Shown: positions 1 to 9,834, counted from the first letter of the stretch. The stretch is DNA of 64,000 nt from Demequina rhizosphaerae (GCF_000971255.1 NZ_BBMC01000003.1:186001-250000); one strand, 5' to 3'. The notes: generated by a model from the letters alone, not told the origin. Translations and numbers: made by a program.

Positions 1-2
1 CG

Positions 3-1712
<1,710 letters not shown>

Positions 1713-1786
1713 CAGGTCCCAGGCCCGAACGGCCCCGTCCGGCGCGCGTCGCCGGGCGGGGCCGCGGGCGTTGGGGCGGGCCGGCC

Positions 1787-1814
1787 CCGCGCATCGTCTC
1801 GGCACGATGCGCGG
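1787..1814 (+). terminator. Terminator-like hairpin between acnA and dxs
   Basis: An 11-bp perfect stem (1787-1797 with 1804-1814) closes a 6-nt loop. Each arm contains the recurrent motif core: GCATCGT on the left and ACGATGC on the right. No U-run follows, so it is either a weak intrinsic terminator or a motif pair. It sits 75 bp after the acnA stop. Confidence 0.5.
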
Positions 1815-1896
1815 CACGCCCGCGCGGGACGGCGTCGCCGAGCGTCGGGACCGGAAGGCCGTACAGTGGAACGTCAACGGCAGTGAGGAGCAACGG

Positions 1897-3759
1897 GTGC
1901 TGGAGCGCATCGGGTCGCCGCGGGATCTCCGCGGGCTGACCTACGAGGAGCTGGCGGAGCTCTCCGCTGAGATCCGCGACTTCCTGGTCGACAACGTGTC
2001 GCGCACGGGCGGCCACCTGGGTCCGAACCTGGGCGTCGTCGAGCTCACCATCGGCATCCACCGGGTGTTCCACTCGCCGCACGACTCGATCGTCTTCGAC
2101 ACCGGCCACCAGTCCTACGTGCACAAGCTGCTCACGGGGCGCCAGGACTTCACGTCGCTGCGCCGCCGCGGCGGCCTCGCCGGCTACCCGGCCCGCCAGG
2201 AGAGCGTCCACGACATCGTGGAGAACTCGCACGCGTCGACCGCGCTGTCGTGGGCCGCGGGCATCGCGCGCGGCCACACGCTCAAGGGCGAGGGCGAGCG
2301 CAGCACGATCGCCGTGATCGGCGACGGCGCGCTCACCGGCGGCATGGCGTGGGAGGCCCTCAACTCGCTCGGCGCGTCGCAGGACCGGGTCGTCGTCGTC
2401 ATCAACGACAACGGCCGCTCGTACGCGCCCACGATCGGCGGCCTCGCGCGCCGCCTCGACGGCATCCGCACCGACCGTCGCTACGAGGAGTTCCTCGGCT
2501 GGGGCAAGCGCACGTTCCAGGACCGCGGCCCCGTGCGCGGCTGGACGTATCAGACCGTCATGCACACCAAGCGGGCGCTCAAGGGGCTGCTCACCGACGA
2601 CGGGGTATTCGCCGACCTCGGCCTCAAGTACATCGGCCCCATCGACGGCCACGACCTCCCGCAGGTCGAGCGCGCGCTGCACCAGGCGCACGACTTCGCC
2701 GGCCCCGTCATCGTCCACGTCCTCACCGAGAAGGGGCGCGGCTACACGCCCGCCGAGCAGGATGCCGCGGACCGCTTCCACGCGGTGGGCAAGATCCACC
2801 CCGAGACCGGCCTCCCGATCGAGCCGTCGCGCTTCGGCTGGACCGGCGTGTTCGCCGACGAGATCGTCGCGGTCGCCGAGGAGCGCCCCGACGTGGTCGC
2901 CCTTACCGCCGCGATGCTCGCGCCGGTGGGACTCCAGCCGTTCGCGGACGCGTACCCCGAGCGGGTTATCGACGTCGGCATCGCCGAGCAGCACGCCGTC
3001 ACCAGCGCCGCCGGCCTCGCCTATGCGGGCCTCCACCCGGTCGTCGCGGTGTACGCGACGTTCCTCAACCGCGCCTTCGACCAGGTGCTCATGGACGTCG
3101 CGCTGCACCAGGCGGGCGTGACGTTCATGCTCGACCGCGCCGGGCTCACCGGCGACGACGGGCCCAGCCACAACGGCATGTGGGACATGGCGCTGCTGCG
3201 CCACGTGCCGGGCCTGCAGCTCGCGGCGCCGCGCGACGCGGACACGCTGCGCCAGGCCTTCCGCGACGCGCTCGACGTCGACGACGCGCCCACGGTGGTG
3301 CGGTACCCCAAGGGCGCCGTCGGCGACCCCATCCCGGCGATCCGTGCGGTGGGCGGCCTCGAGGTGCTCGCCGAGCACGGCGACGCCCCGCGCGTCGTGG
3401 TCGTGGGCCTCGGCTCGATGGCCGGCACCGCGATCGAGGCGGCCGACAAGATCGCCGCCGACGGCATCGACACGCTCGCCGCCACGGCGACCTGGGTCCA
3501 CCCGGTGCCCGAGGGGCTGTCCGAGCTGATCGGCGGCGCCGAGCTCGTGGTGACCGTCGAGGACGGCCTCACGGACGCGGGCATCGGCCAGGAGTGGGCG
3601 AACTACGCGCGGCTCCAGGGCCTCAACGCCGAGTGGGCGCACCACGGCATCCCGCGCGAGTTCCTCCAGCACGCCTCGCGCGCGCAGCTCATCGACGATC
3701 TGGGCCTCGACCCGTCGGCGATCGCCGCGGACACGCTCGCGCAGCTCCAGCAGGACTGA
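1897..3759 (+). CDS. dxs: 1-deoxy-D-xylulose-5-phosphate synthase
   Basis: DXS condenses pyruvate with glyceraldehyde 3-phosphate, using thiamine diphosphate. This is the first step of the MEP isoprenoid pathway. The chosen GTG start has a GAGGAG ribosome-binding site 6 nt upstream and gives 620 residues, the normal family length, beginning VLERIGSPRDLR. Upstream in-frame ATG codons would add an atypical basic leader. Visible motifs are GGHLGPNLGVVELT, FDTGHQSYVHKLLTGRQ, the TPP/Mg signature GDGALTGGMAWEALNS with VINDNGRS, then the transketolase pyrimidine domain (GIAEQHAVTSAAGLA, DRAGLTGDDGPSHNG) and the C-terminal transketolase domain. It is monocistronic and converges on the RNase D gene across a repeat-rich interval. 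Confidence 0.95.
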   Translation: MLERIGSPRDLRGLTYEELAELSAEIRDFLVDNVSRTGGHLGPNLGVVELTIGIHRVFHSPHDSIVFDTGHQSYVHKLLTGRQDFTSLRRRGGLAGYPARQESVHDIVENSHASTALSWAAGIARGHTLKGEGERSTIAVIGDGALTGGMAWEALNSLGASQDRVVVVINDNGRSYAPTIGGLARRLDGIRTDRRYEEFLGWGKRTFQDRGPVRGWTYQTVMHTKRALKGLLTDDGVFADLGLKYIGPIDGHDLPQVERALHQAHDFAGPVIVHVLTEKGRGYTPAEQDAADRFHAVGKIHPETGLPIEPSRFGWTGVFADEIVAVAEERPDVVALTAAMLAPVGLQPFADAYPERVIDVGIAEQHAVTSAAGLAYAGLHPVVAVYATFLNRAFDQVLMDVALHQAGVTFMLDRAGLTGDDGPSHNGMWDMALLRHVPGLQLAAPRDADTLRQAFRDALDVDDAPTVVRYPKGAVGDPIPAIRAVGGLEVLAEHGDAPRVVVVGLGSMAGTAIEAADKIAADGIDTLAATATWVHPVPEGLSELIGGAELVVTVEDGLTDAGIGQEWANYARLQGLNAEWAHHGIPREFLQHASRAQLIDDLGLDPSAIAADTLAQLQQD

Positions 3760-3782
3760 CCCGGGGCGCCCGGCCCGGCCAA

Positions 3783-3833
3783 GCGCCCCGCCCCGCGAAG
3801 CGCCCCACCCCGCGAAGCGCCCCACCCCCGAAT
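3783..3833. repeat. Three tandem 17-bp units after dxs
   Basis: Three adjacent 17-bp units start at 3783, 3800 and 3817, each beginning GCGCCCC. Units 1 and 2 differ at one position; unit 3 diverges over its last few bases, where it runs into the larger inverted-repeat element. They begin about 24 bp after the dxs stop. No coding role is apparent. Confidence 0.75.
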
Positions 3834-3970
3834 GGGTAGGTGGTCGTCGGTCTGCCGAGATCCTGGCGCCTCATGGGTACGTGGTTGTCGTTCGCTCCGG
3901 CGGGGCGACCACCATCTACCCGCGACGCTCAGGGAAGCCGCGAAAGCGACCACCATCTACCCATTCGGGG
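3826..3970. repeat. Nested inverted-repeat element between convergent genes
   Basis: The outer arms 3826-3848 and 3948-3970 pair with 21 of 23 bases matching. Inside them, a second inverted pair at about 3875-3890 and 3905-3921 carries the same unit, GGGTAGATGGTGGTCG. The element therefore holds four copies of one unit, two in each orientation. It ends 24 bp before the RNase D stop codon. A related half-element lies at about 57391-57456, also between convergent genes. It contains no convincing open frame. Confidence 0.8.
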
Positions 3971-3994
3971 TTGGCGGCAGAATGATCCGGCGGA

Positions 3995-5251
3995 TCAGCC
4001 CTCCGACGGCACGTGCGCCTCGGCGAAGGCGGCCACGAGCTCGGGAGTGACCAGGTCGATCTGCCACGCGCGGGCGCCGCGGCCCGCGAGGAACGAGCGG
4101 ATCCACTCCTCGCCGCCGTCGGCGTACTCCCAGCAGGTGCGGCGCAGCGCGTCGGGCTGGAGGAGGTTCTCGGCGGGGATCTCGTGGCGCTCGACCAGGG
4201 TCGCGATGCGGTCGCGGGCGGCGGTGAGCCGCGCGAAGGCCTCGGGCCGCTTCTCCTTCCACACCCGCTGCTGCGGCGGTCCGTCGCCCTGGGGCGCGCG
4301 CCGCGACGGCAGCGCCTTGTCGGGCAGGGTCATGGCCTCCTCGACGGCCTTGTACCACTGCGGCGCGCGGCGCTTGGTGCCCTTCGACTGGTACTCGCGG
4401 ACGCCCATGAGCGCGTCGAGCGACGTCGGCTTCGCGATCGCTGCGGCGACGATGGCCTGGTCGCGCAGGACGCGGCCGGGGGAGACGTCGCGGCGGCGCG
4501 CCTCCTTGTCGCGGGCCTCCCACATCGACCGGACGATCGCGAGGCCGCGCTGGTCGCGCACCTGGTGCGATCCGGAGGTGCGGCGCCACGGCTCCTCGCG
4601 GGGCTCGGGCGGGGGAGCGAGGCGCACGGCCTCGAACTCCTGCTCGGCCCACTCGAGCTTGCCGGCGGCCTCGAGGTGCGCGGCCAGGCGGTCGCGCAGG
4701 TCGAGCAGCACCTCGACGTCGAGGGCCGCATAGACGAGCCAGTCGTGGGGGAGCGGACGCGTCGACCAGTCCTGCGCCGAGTGCTCCTTGGCGAGCGCGA
4801 AGCCGAGCTCGCGCTCGACCACCGCGGCGAGGCCCACGCGCGGCCAGCCGAGCAGGCGCGCGCCGAGCTCCGTGTCGAAGACCTTGGCCGGCGTCATGCC
4901 GAGCTCGCGCATGCCGGGCAGGTCCTGGCTCGCGGCGTGGAACACCCACTCCGCGTCGCCGAGGGCCTCGCCGAAGCTCGACAGGTCGGGCAGCGCCGCG
5001 GTGTCGATGAGGGCGATGCCCGCGCCCGCGCGCTTGAACTGCGCGAGGTACGTGCCCTGGCCGTAGCGGAAGCCGGAGGCGCGCTCGGCGTCGGCGGCCA
5101 CGGGGCCCGTGCCGGCGGCGAAGGCCTCGCACGCCTCGGCGAGCGCCTCGGGGGTGTCGATGATCGGCGGGACGCCGTCCTCGGGCTCGGTCAGCGGGAT
5201 GGCGGCGGGCGCATCGTCCTCCGGGGACGACGCGGCGGTCGGCTCGGTCAC
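3995..5251 (-). CDS. RNase D-like 3'-5' exonuclease with HRDC domain
   Basis: This is a DEDD-family exoribonuclease of the RNase D type, expected to trim structured RNA 3' ends. The 418-residue protein shows Exo I (VAADAERASGFRYG), Exo II (HAASQDLPGMRELG) and Exo III (YAALDVEVLLDLR, the DEDDy tyrosine form). A helical HRDC region follows, with further C-terminal helices. The GTG start overlaps the TGA stop of the upstream DUF3000 gene as GTGA and has a GGAAGGA site about 6 nt away, so the two genes should be translationally coupled. An acidic, Pro/Ala-rich segment of about 25 residues precedes the nuclease domain. The RNase D/DUF3000 pairing is common in actinobacteria. Confidence 0.9.
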   Translation of the reverse strand: MTEPTAASSPEDDAPAAIPLTEPEDGVPPIIDTPEALAEACEAFAAGTGPVAADAERASGFRYGQGTYLAQFKRAGAGIALIDTAALPDLSSFGEALGDAEWVFHAASQDLPGMRELGMTPAKVFDTELGARLLGWPRVGLAAVVERELGFALAKEHSAQDWSTRPLPHDWLVYAALDVEVLLDLRDRLAAHLEAAGKLEWAEQEFEAVRLAPPPEPREEPWRRTSGSHQVRDQRGLAIVRSMWEARDKEARRRDVSPGRVLRDQAIVAAAIAKPTSLDALMGVREYQSKGTKRRAPQWYKAVEEAMTLPDKALPSRRAPQGDGPPQQRVWKEKRPEAFARLTAARDRIATLVERHEIPAENLLQPDALRRTCWEYADGGEEWIRSFLAGRGARAWQIDLVTPELVAAFAEAHVPSEG

Positions 5252-5802
5252 AGGGTCCTTCCCGGCAGCGTGCGCACTCCCTCCGGCGTCGGTGGGACGC
5301 CGGCGCACGCGGCCATGAGATCCGTCCACGCCGCGATGTGCGGGGCCAGATCGGTCGTGGTGGGCGTCCACGACGCCCGTAGCTCGATGCTGACCTCGTC
5401 CGGTCGGTCGGCCATCTCACCGAACGACGTCGAGGTCACCTTGGTCACGGTACCGCCGCGCGCGCGGTGGGGCGCGCCCCCGAGGGAGTCCGACAGCCAG
5501 GACCACGCGACGTCGCCCCACAGCTCGTCCCTGCCGACCTCCGGGTCGGCCGACGCCTTCACGAGGGCGACGATGCGCATCGTCCCCTCCCAGGCGGCCT
5601 GACCCTCGGGGTCGTGGAGGATGACGAACCGGCCCGACGCGTCCTGGCCCTCGACCTCGCCGCTGATCGCCGCCGCGTAGGGCGCGATGCGGTGGGGGGC
5701 GGGCACCTCGGTGAGGTGGACGGACGGGTGCGTGGGGGCGTCGCGCAGCGACAGGAGCGCCTCGCGGAAGTCCGCGGGCGCCTCGCTGAGGTCGCTGGCC
5801 AT
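5248..5802 (-). CDS. DUF3000 family protein
   Basis: This 184-residue protein of unknown function belongs to the actinobacterial DUF3000 family. I recognised it from its N-terminal FREALLSLRDAPTHP segment, the central WGDVAWSWLSDSL stretch and its position immediately upstream of an RNase D gene. It has no signal peptide, membrane segment or catalytic motif that I can identify. Its stop codon overlaps the RNase D start (GTGA), pointing to a two-gene operon and perhaps a joint role in RNA metabolism; that role is inferred from position only. The coding strand contains a perfect 16-bp palindrome made of two head-to-head copies of the recurrent motif core (5569-5584). Confidence 0.8.
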   Translation of the reverse strand: MASDLSEAPADFREALLSLRDAPTHPSVHLTEVPAPHRIAPYAAAISGEVEGQDASGRFVILHDPEGQAAWEGTMRIVALVKASADPEVGRDELWGDVAWSWLSDSLGGAPHRARGGTVTKVTSTSFGEMADRPDEVSIELRASWTPTTTDLAPHIAAWTDLMAACAGVPPTPEGVRTLPGRTL

Positions 5803-5863
5803 AAACGGAGCCTATGCCCCGTGCCTGGCAGCGGGCGCGTACGCCACGCTCGGCGCGAGCGTC

Positions 5864-5869
5864 TAGGCT
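5864..5869 (+). promoter_or_regulatory. -10 element (TAGGCT) for gnd
   Basis: This TANNNT hexamer lies 38 bp upstream of the chosen gnd ATG and predicts a leader of about 32 nt that includes the AAGGATGGAG ribosome-binding site. I could not pick a clear -35 element. Confidence 0.55.
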
Positions 5870-5907
5870 GGGCGCGTATCCCCGAACCCTCTCGAAGGAT
5901 GGAGACG

Positions 5908-7344
5908 ATGGCGCTCGCTCAGATCGGTGTGACCGGCCTCGCGGTCATGGGTCGCAACCTGGCTCGCAACTTCGCCCGCAACGGCTTCACGGTGGCGGTG
6001 CACAACCGTTCTCCGCAGAAGATGCACTCGCTGCTGGAGGACCACGGCGACGAGGGCGAGTTCATCGGCTCCGAGTCGCTCGAGGACTTCGTCGCGTCGC
6101 TCCAGGTGCCCCGCACCGTCGTCATCATGGTGCAGGCGGGCGGCCCGACCGACGCCGTCATCGGCCAGCTGACCGAGCTGCTCGAGCCGGGCGACATCAT
6201 CGTCGACGCGGGCAACGCGCTGTACACGGACACGATGCGTCGCGAGAAGGACCTCGCCGCCCAGGGCCTGCACTTCGTCGGCTCGGGCGTCTCCGGCGGC
6301 GAGGAGGGCGCGCTGCTCGGCCCGTCGATCATGCCCGGCGGCCCCGCCGAGTCGTACGTGACGCTCGGCCCGATCCTCGAGAAGATCTCCGCCAAGGCCG
6401 AGGACGGCACCCCGTGCTGCGTGCACGTGGGCCCCGACGGCGCCGGCCACTTCGTCAAGATGGTGCACAACGGCATCGAGTACGCCGACATGCAGCTCAT
6501 CGGCGAGGCGTACGACCTGCTGCGCACCGGCCTCGACCTCGAGCCCGCCGAGATCGCGGACATCTTCGCCGAGTGGAACCAGGGCGACCTCGAGTCCTTC
6601 CTCATCGAGATCACCGCCGAGGTGCTGCGCCAGACCGACGCGCGCACCGGCAAGGCGCTCGTCGACGTCATCAAGGACGAGGCGGGACAGAAGGGCACCG
6701 GCCGCTGGACCGTGAAGTCCGCGCTCGACCTGGGCGTGCCCGTCACCGGCATCGCCGAGGCGACCTTCGCGCGCGCCATCTCGTCGCAGGTCAAGCAGCG
6801 CGCGGCCGCGCGCGACGTGCTCACCGCGTCGACCGGCGACTTCCACATCAACAACCGTGAGGGCTTCATCGAGGACGTGCGCCTCGCGCTGTACGCCTCG
6901 AAGGTGGTCGCGTACGCGCAGGGCTTCGACCAGATCCGCGCCGCCTCGGAGGAGTTCGGCTGGGACATCACGCTCGGCGACATGGCGAAGATCTGGCGCG
7001 CCGGCTGCATCATCCGCGCCCGCTTCCTCGACCGCATCACGGACGCGTTCACGCGCGACGCGGACCTGCCGACGCTGCTCGTCGACCCGTACTTCTCGGA
7101 CGCGATCGCGAACGGCGTGGGCGCGTGGCGCCGCGTGGTCGCGCAGGCCGCGCTCACGGGCGTGCCGGCGCCGGCGTTCTCGTCGTCGCTGTCGTACTAC
7201 GACTCGCTCCGTGCCGAGCGTCTGCCCGCCGCCCTCATCCAGGGCCAGCGCGACTTCTTCGGCGCGCACACCTACAAGCGCGTGGACGCCGAAGGCACGT
7301 TCCACACGCTGTGGTCGGGCGACCGGTCCGAGGTGGAGGCGTAG
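5908..7344 (+). CDS. gnd: 6-phosphogluconate dehydrogenase (decarboxylating)
   Basis: The enzyme oxidatively decarboxylates 6-phosphogluconate to ribulose 5-phosphate, producing NADPH in the pentose phosphate pathway. The 478-residue length matches the classical dimeric form. The N-terminal Rossmann motif reads GVTGLAVMGRNLARNFARNG and includes an HNRS cofactor-specificity segment. Substrate and catalytic motifs are GSGVSGGEEGALLGPSIMPGG and HFVKMVHNGIEYADMQ, with the conserved lysine. KGTGRWTVKSALDLGVP and the C-terminal YYDSLRAERLPAALIQGQRDFFGAHTY-like region are also present. ATG 5908 is preferred because AAGGA lies about 8 nt away; an in-frame ATG at 5899 overlaps the ribosome-binding site. 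The gene stands alone with its own promoter and a downstream hairpin. Confidence 0.96.
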   Translation: MALAQIGVTGLAVMGRNLARNFARNGFTVAVHNRSPQKMHSLLEDHGDEGEFIGSESLEDFVASLQVPRTVVIMVQAGGPTDAVIGQLTELLEPGDIIVDAGNALYTDTMRREKDLAAQGLHFVGSGVSGGEEGALLGPSIMPGGPAESYVTLGPILEKISAKAEDGTPCCVHVGPDGAGHFVKMVHNGIEYADMQLIGEAYDLLRTGLDLEPAEIADIFAEWNQGDLESFLIEITAEVLRQTDARTGKALVDVIKDEAGQKGTGRWTVKSALDLGVPVTGIAEATFARAISSQVKQRAAARDVLTASTGDFHINNREGFIEDVRLALYASKVVAYAQGFDQIRAASEEFGWDITLGDMAKIWRAGCIIRARFLDRITDAFTRDADLPTLLVDPYFSDAIANGVGAWRRVVAQAALTGVPAPAFSSSLSYYDSLRAERLPAALIQGQRDFFGAHTYKRVDAEGTFHTLWSGDRSEVEA

Positions 7345-7369
7345 GCCTTCCTCTGCTTGCTCCCGGGGG

Positions 7370-7395
7370 GGGGCGTCGGCTGCGGCCGGCGCCCC
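7370..7395 (+). terminator. Hairpin after gnd
   Basis: An 11-nt arm (7370-7380) pairs with 7385-7395 around a TGCG loop, with one mismatch. A run of nine G residues (7365-7373) leads into it. There is no strong U-run. Confidence 0.5.
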
Positions 7396-7449
7396 GTTCG
7401 GCGTCTCCGGGAACGATGCACGGGTTTCGTCGCGTGCGGCGCGGGCCTC

Positions 7450-7455
7450 TAGGGT
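7450..7455 (+). promoter_or_regulatory. -10 element (TAGGGT) for a leaderless zapE transcript
   Basis: The hexamer ends 7 nt before the zapE GTG. Transcription would therefore start at or next to the start codon, and no ribosome-binding site is needed. Confidence 0.6.
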
Positions 7456-7462
7456 GGGGCGG

Positions 7463-8461
7463 GTGAGCATCGAGCTGGTCGGGCGCAGGCCCGAGGTCGC
7501 CCCCGAGCAGCTCATCGCCGCGCTCGTCCCGCCGCCGCACTTCGCGTCCGCGTCGTTCGACACGTACGTGCCGGATCCGGCGCACCCGTCGCAGGGCGCC
7601 GCGCTCGCCGAGGTGCGCGGCTTCGCGGCCCCGCACCTGCGGCGCTTCCGGACGCGGCGGGGGAACGGCACCGGGCTCTACCTGGACGGCGGCTTCGGCG
7701 TGGGCAAGACCCACCTGCTCGCGTCGCTCGCGCACGCGCTCGGGCCCTCCCGCGCGGCCTTCGGCACGTTCGTCGAGTACACCAACCTGGTGGGCGCGCT
7801 GGGCTTCGCGAAGGCGCGCGAGGCGCTGTCGGCGTTCGCGGTCGTGTGCATCGACGAGTTCGAGCTCGACGATCCGGGCGACACGCTCATCATGGCGCGC
7901 CTCATGCGCGAGCTCACCGACGCGGGGACCTGCGTCGCGGCGACGTCCAACACGCTGCCCGACGCGCTGGGCGAGGGCCGCTTCGCCGCCGACGACTTCC
8001 AGCGCGAGATCCAGGCCGTCGCCCGGGTGTTCCAGACCGTGCGTATCGACGGCCCCGACTACCGGCACCGCGGATCGCTCGACTTCCCCGCGCCGGCGTC
8101 GCCCGAGCTGCTCGAGGAGCTGGCGGCCGGGCCGGGCGGGGCTGCGGTGGCGTGGGACGCGCTCGTGGCCGACCTGGTGAACGTGCACCCGTCCAGGTAC
8201 GGGGCGTACGTGTCCGGGGTCGAGCGGCTCGCGATCCGCGAGGTCGCGCCGCTCGCCGACCAGAACCAGGCGCTGCGCGTGGTGGCGCTGGTGGACCGGC
8301 TGTACGACCGCGACGCGGTGGTGGCGGCCTCGGGCGTGCCGCTCACCGAGGTCTTCACGCCGGAGATGATGCGCGGCGGCTATCGCAAGAAGTACCTGCG
8401 CGCGTTGTCGAGGCTCGAGTCGATGGCGCACGCGGCGCTCGATCACACGCGTCCGGTGTGA
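7463..8461 (+). CDS. zapE: Cell division ATPase ZapE (AFG1-like)
   Basis: This is a P-loop AAA+-type ATPase of the AFG1/ZapE family, linked in other bacteria to Z-ring function. The 332-residue protein has Walker A GGFGVGKTHLLASLAH at about residues 75-90, Walker B VVCIDEFELDD, a sensor-like AATSNTLPDALGEGRF segment and the family ending MRGGYRKKYLRALSRL. The GTG start lies 7 nt after a TAGGGT -10 hexamer, so the mRNA is probably leaderless. The gene converges on the PPK2 gene with only 9 bp between the two stops. Actinobacterial members are somewhat shorter than E. coli ZapE. Confidence 0.9.
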   Translation: MSIELVGRRPEVAPEQLIAALVPPPHFASASFDTYVPDPAHPSQGAALAEVRGFAAPHLRRFRTRRGNGTGLYLDGGFGVGKTHLLASLAHALGPSRAAFGTFVEYTNLVGALGFAKAREALSAFAVVCIDEFELDDPGDTLIMARLMRELTDAGTCVAATSNTLPDALGEGRFAADDFQREIQAVARVFQTVRIDGPDYRHRGSLDFPAPASPELLEELAAGPGGAAVAWDALVADLVNVHPSRYGAYVSGVERLAIREVAPLADQNQALRVVALVDRLYDRDAVVAASGVPLTEVFTPEMMRGGYRKKYLRALSRLESMAHAALDHTRPV

Positions 8462-8470
8462 GGCGCGGGT

Positions 8471-9493
8471 TCAGCCCTTCCTGCCCTTCTTCTTGCTCTT
8501 GCTCTTGGCTTTTGCCTGGGCCTTGCCCTCGTCCTTGCCGGGCCTCGACTTCTTGCCGCCCTTCGCCTTCTTGGCGGCCTTCTTGTCCTTCTTCGCGGGG
8601 GCGGGCTCCGCGTCGTCCCCGGCCGCCGCATCGTCCACCGGCAGGAGGGCCTCGAGGCGGGCGCGCTCGGCCTGGACGTCGAAGCTGGCCGGCGGCCAGG
8701 CGAGGTTCATGTCCTCGAGGGTGTCGATGAGAAGCTGCGTGACGGCGAGGCGTGCGTACCACTTGCGGTCGGCAGGGACGACGTGCCAGGGCATCGACGG
8801 CGTGGAGGTTGCGTCGAAGACGTCCTGGTAGGCATCCATGTAGGCGTCCCAGCTCTCCCGTGCGTCGAGGTCGCTCGGGTCGTACTTCCAGAACTTCTCG
8901 GGGCGCTCCAGCCTGTTCGCGAGCCGGGCGAGCTGCTCGTCCGGCGAGATCATGAGCGCGCACTTCACCACGGTGATGCCCGCGTCCTCGGTCTGCTGCT
9001 CGAAGCGGTTGATCTCGGCGTAGCGCTTCTGCCACGGGTCGCCCTCGACGAGCCCCGCCACGCGCGCCACCAGGACGTCCTCGTAGTGCGAGCGGTCGAA
9101 CACGCCGATCCGCCCGGGACGGGGGAGCGCGCGCCGGACGCGCCACAGGTAGTGGTGGCGGAGCTCCTCCGCCGTGGGCGCGCCGAACGAGCGGACCGCG
9201 ACGCCCTGAGGGTCGACCTTGCCGAGCACGTGCCGTGAGATGCCTCCCTTCCCCGACGTGTCCATGCCCTGGAGGACCAGCAGGACGGCGCGTTCGCTGC
9301 CCGAGCGGCCCTCCGCGTACAGCATCTCCTGGAGGTCCGACAGCCTCTCGCCGAGCCGCGCCATAGCGGCCGTGCCCTCGGCCTTGCCGCCGGAGAATCC
9401 CGGCGTCGCGCGCGTGTCGAAGGAGCCGAGGTCGAAGCCCTCGCCCACGCGCAGGATGTCCGACGGCCGAACCCGCCACCCCGGTGTCGCCAC
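8471..9493 (-). CDS. Polyphosphate kinase 2 family protein with Lys-rich tail
   Basis: PPK2 enzymes use polyphosphate to phosphorylate nucleotides, or the reverse, in the cytoplasm. The 340-residue protein carries Walker A GMDTSGKGG at about residues 76-84, the lid/base motif FDRSHYEDVLVARV and the family block YLWRVRRALPRPGRIG. It ends in an Ala/Lys-rich basic tail of roughly 45 residues after an acidic linker, resembling actinobacterial histone-like tails. The GTG start has a perfect GGAGG about 6 nt upstream and gives VATPGWRVRPSDILRV. I cannot tell the class (I, II or III), so the preferred nucleotide is open. The tail could bind polyphosphate, nucleic acid or acidic surfaces; that is inference. 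Confidence 0.9.
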   Translation of the reverse strand: MATPGWRVRPSDILRVGEGFDLGSFDTRATPGFSGGKAEGTAAMARLGERLSDLQEMLYAEGRSGSERAVLLVLQGMDTSGKGGISRHVLGKVDPQGVAVRSFGAPTAEELRHHYLWRVRRALPRPGRIGVFDRSHYEDVLVARVAGLVEGDPWQKRYAEINRFEQQTEDAGITVVKCALMISPDEQLARLANRLERPEKFWKYDPSDLDARESWDAYMDAYQDVFDATSTPSMPWHVVPADRKWYARLAVTQLLIDTLEDMNLAWPPASFDVQAERARLEALLPVDDAAAGDDAEPAPAKKDKKAAKKAKGGKKSRPGKDEGKAQAKAKSKSKKKGRKG

Positions 9494-9524
9494 GTGTGCC
9501 TCCCTGAACGGCTCGTTAACTGCC

Positions 9525-9530
9525 ACGATA
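9525..9530 (-). promoter_or_regulatory. -10 element (TATCGT) for the PPK2 gene
   Basis: On the minus strand this hexamer lies 31 bp upstream of the GTG start and predicts a short leader carrying the GGGAGG ribosome-binding site. Confidence 0.45.
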
Positions 9531-9616
9531 ACCGCGTCCCAGCGCTGGCGGCCGGGTGGCGCTCCTGCTAAACCGGGAGAAGGGACGCTTCCGTCGTTCC
9601 CGGGGGGTGAGTCGTC

Positions 9617-9799
9617 ATGAGCAGCAACACGGGTGCGAACGCGGGGTGGGGCGGCACGTACTTCCTCGCGATCGTGGGGTCGGCGGTGTGGTTCTGGCAG
9701 CAGGCGGACGGCTTCTGGGAGCACGTCGGGGCGCTGCTGCAGGCGTTGGTGTGGCCGGCGTTCCTCATCTACGACGTGTTCGAGGCGCTGAACTCGTAG
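9617..9799 (+). CDS. Small membrane protein, 60 residues
   Basis: The predicted protein starts MSSNTGANAGWGGTYF and is dominated by hydrophobic and aromatic residues, with two likely membrane segments, one near residues 15-28 and one near 38-55. It has a GGGGTGAG-type ribosome-binding site 6-8 nt before the ATG. Similar short Trp-rich proteins occur in many actinobacteria without assigned function. It is divergent from the PPK2 gene and is followed by a small hairpin. I do not recognise a family and assign no role. Confidence 0.6.
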   Translation: MSSNTGANAGWGGTYFLAIVGSAVWFWQQADGFWEHVGALLQALVWPAFLIYDVFEALNS

Positions 9800-9814
9800 C
9801 CGCGCGAGTTGGCA

Positions 9815-9834
9815 GCGCACCCCGGGTGGTGCGC
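9815..9834 (+). terminator. Hairpin after the small membrane protein gene
   Basis: A 7-bp GCGCACC/GGTGCGC stem closes a 6-nt loop, 16 nt after the stop. No U-run follows, so this is a weak call. Confidence 0.35.

Noticed and set aside
3832-4050. Short frames such as one starting MGRWSS inside the intergenic repeat
   Set aside because: They translate the repeat unit. A similar MGRWWS start appears in the 57.4-kb copy, which explains the resemblance without a protein.
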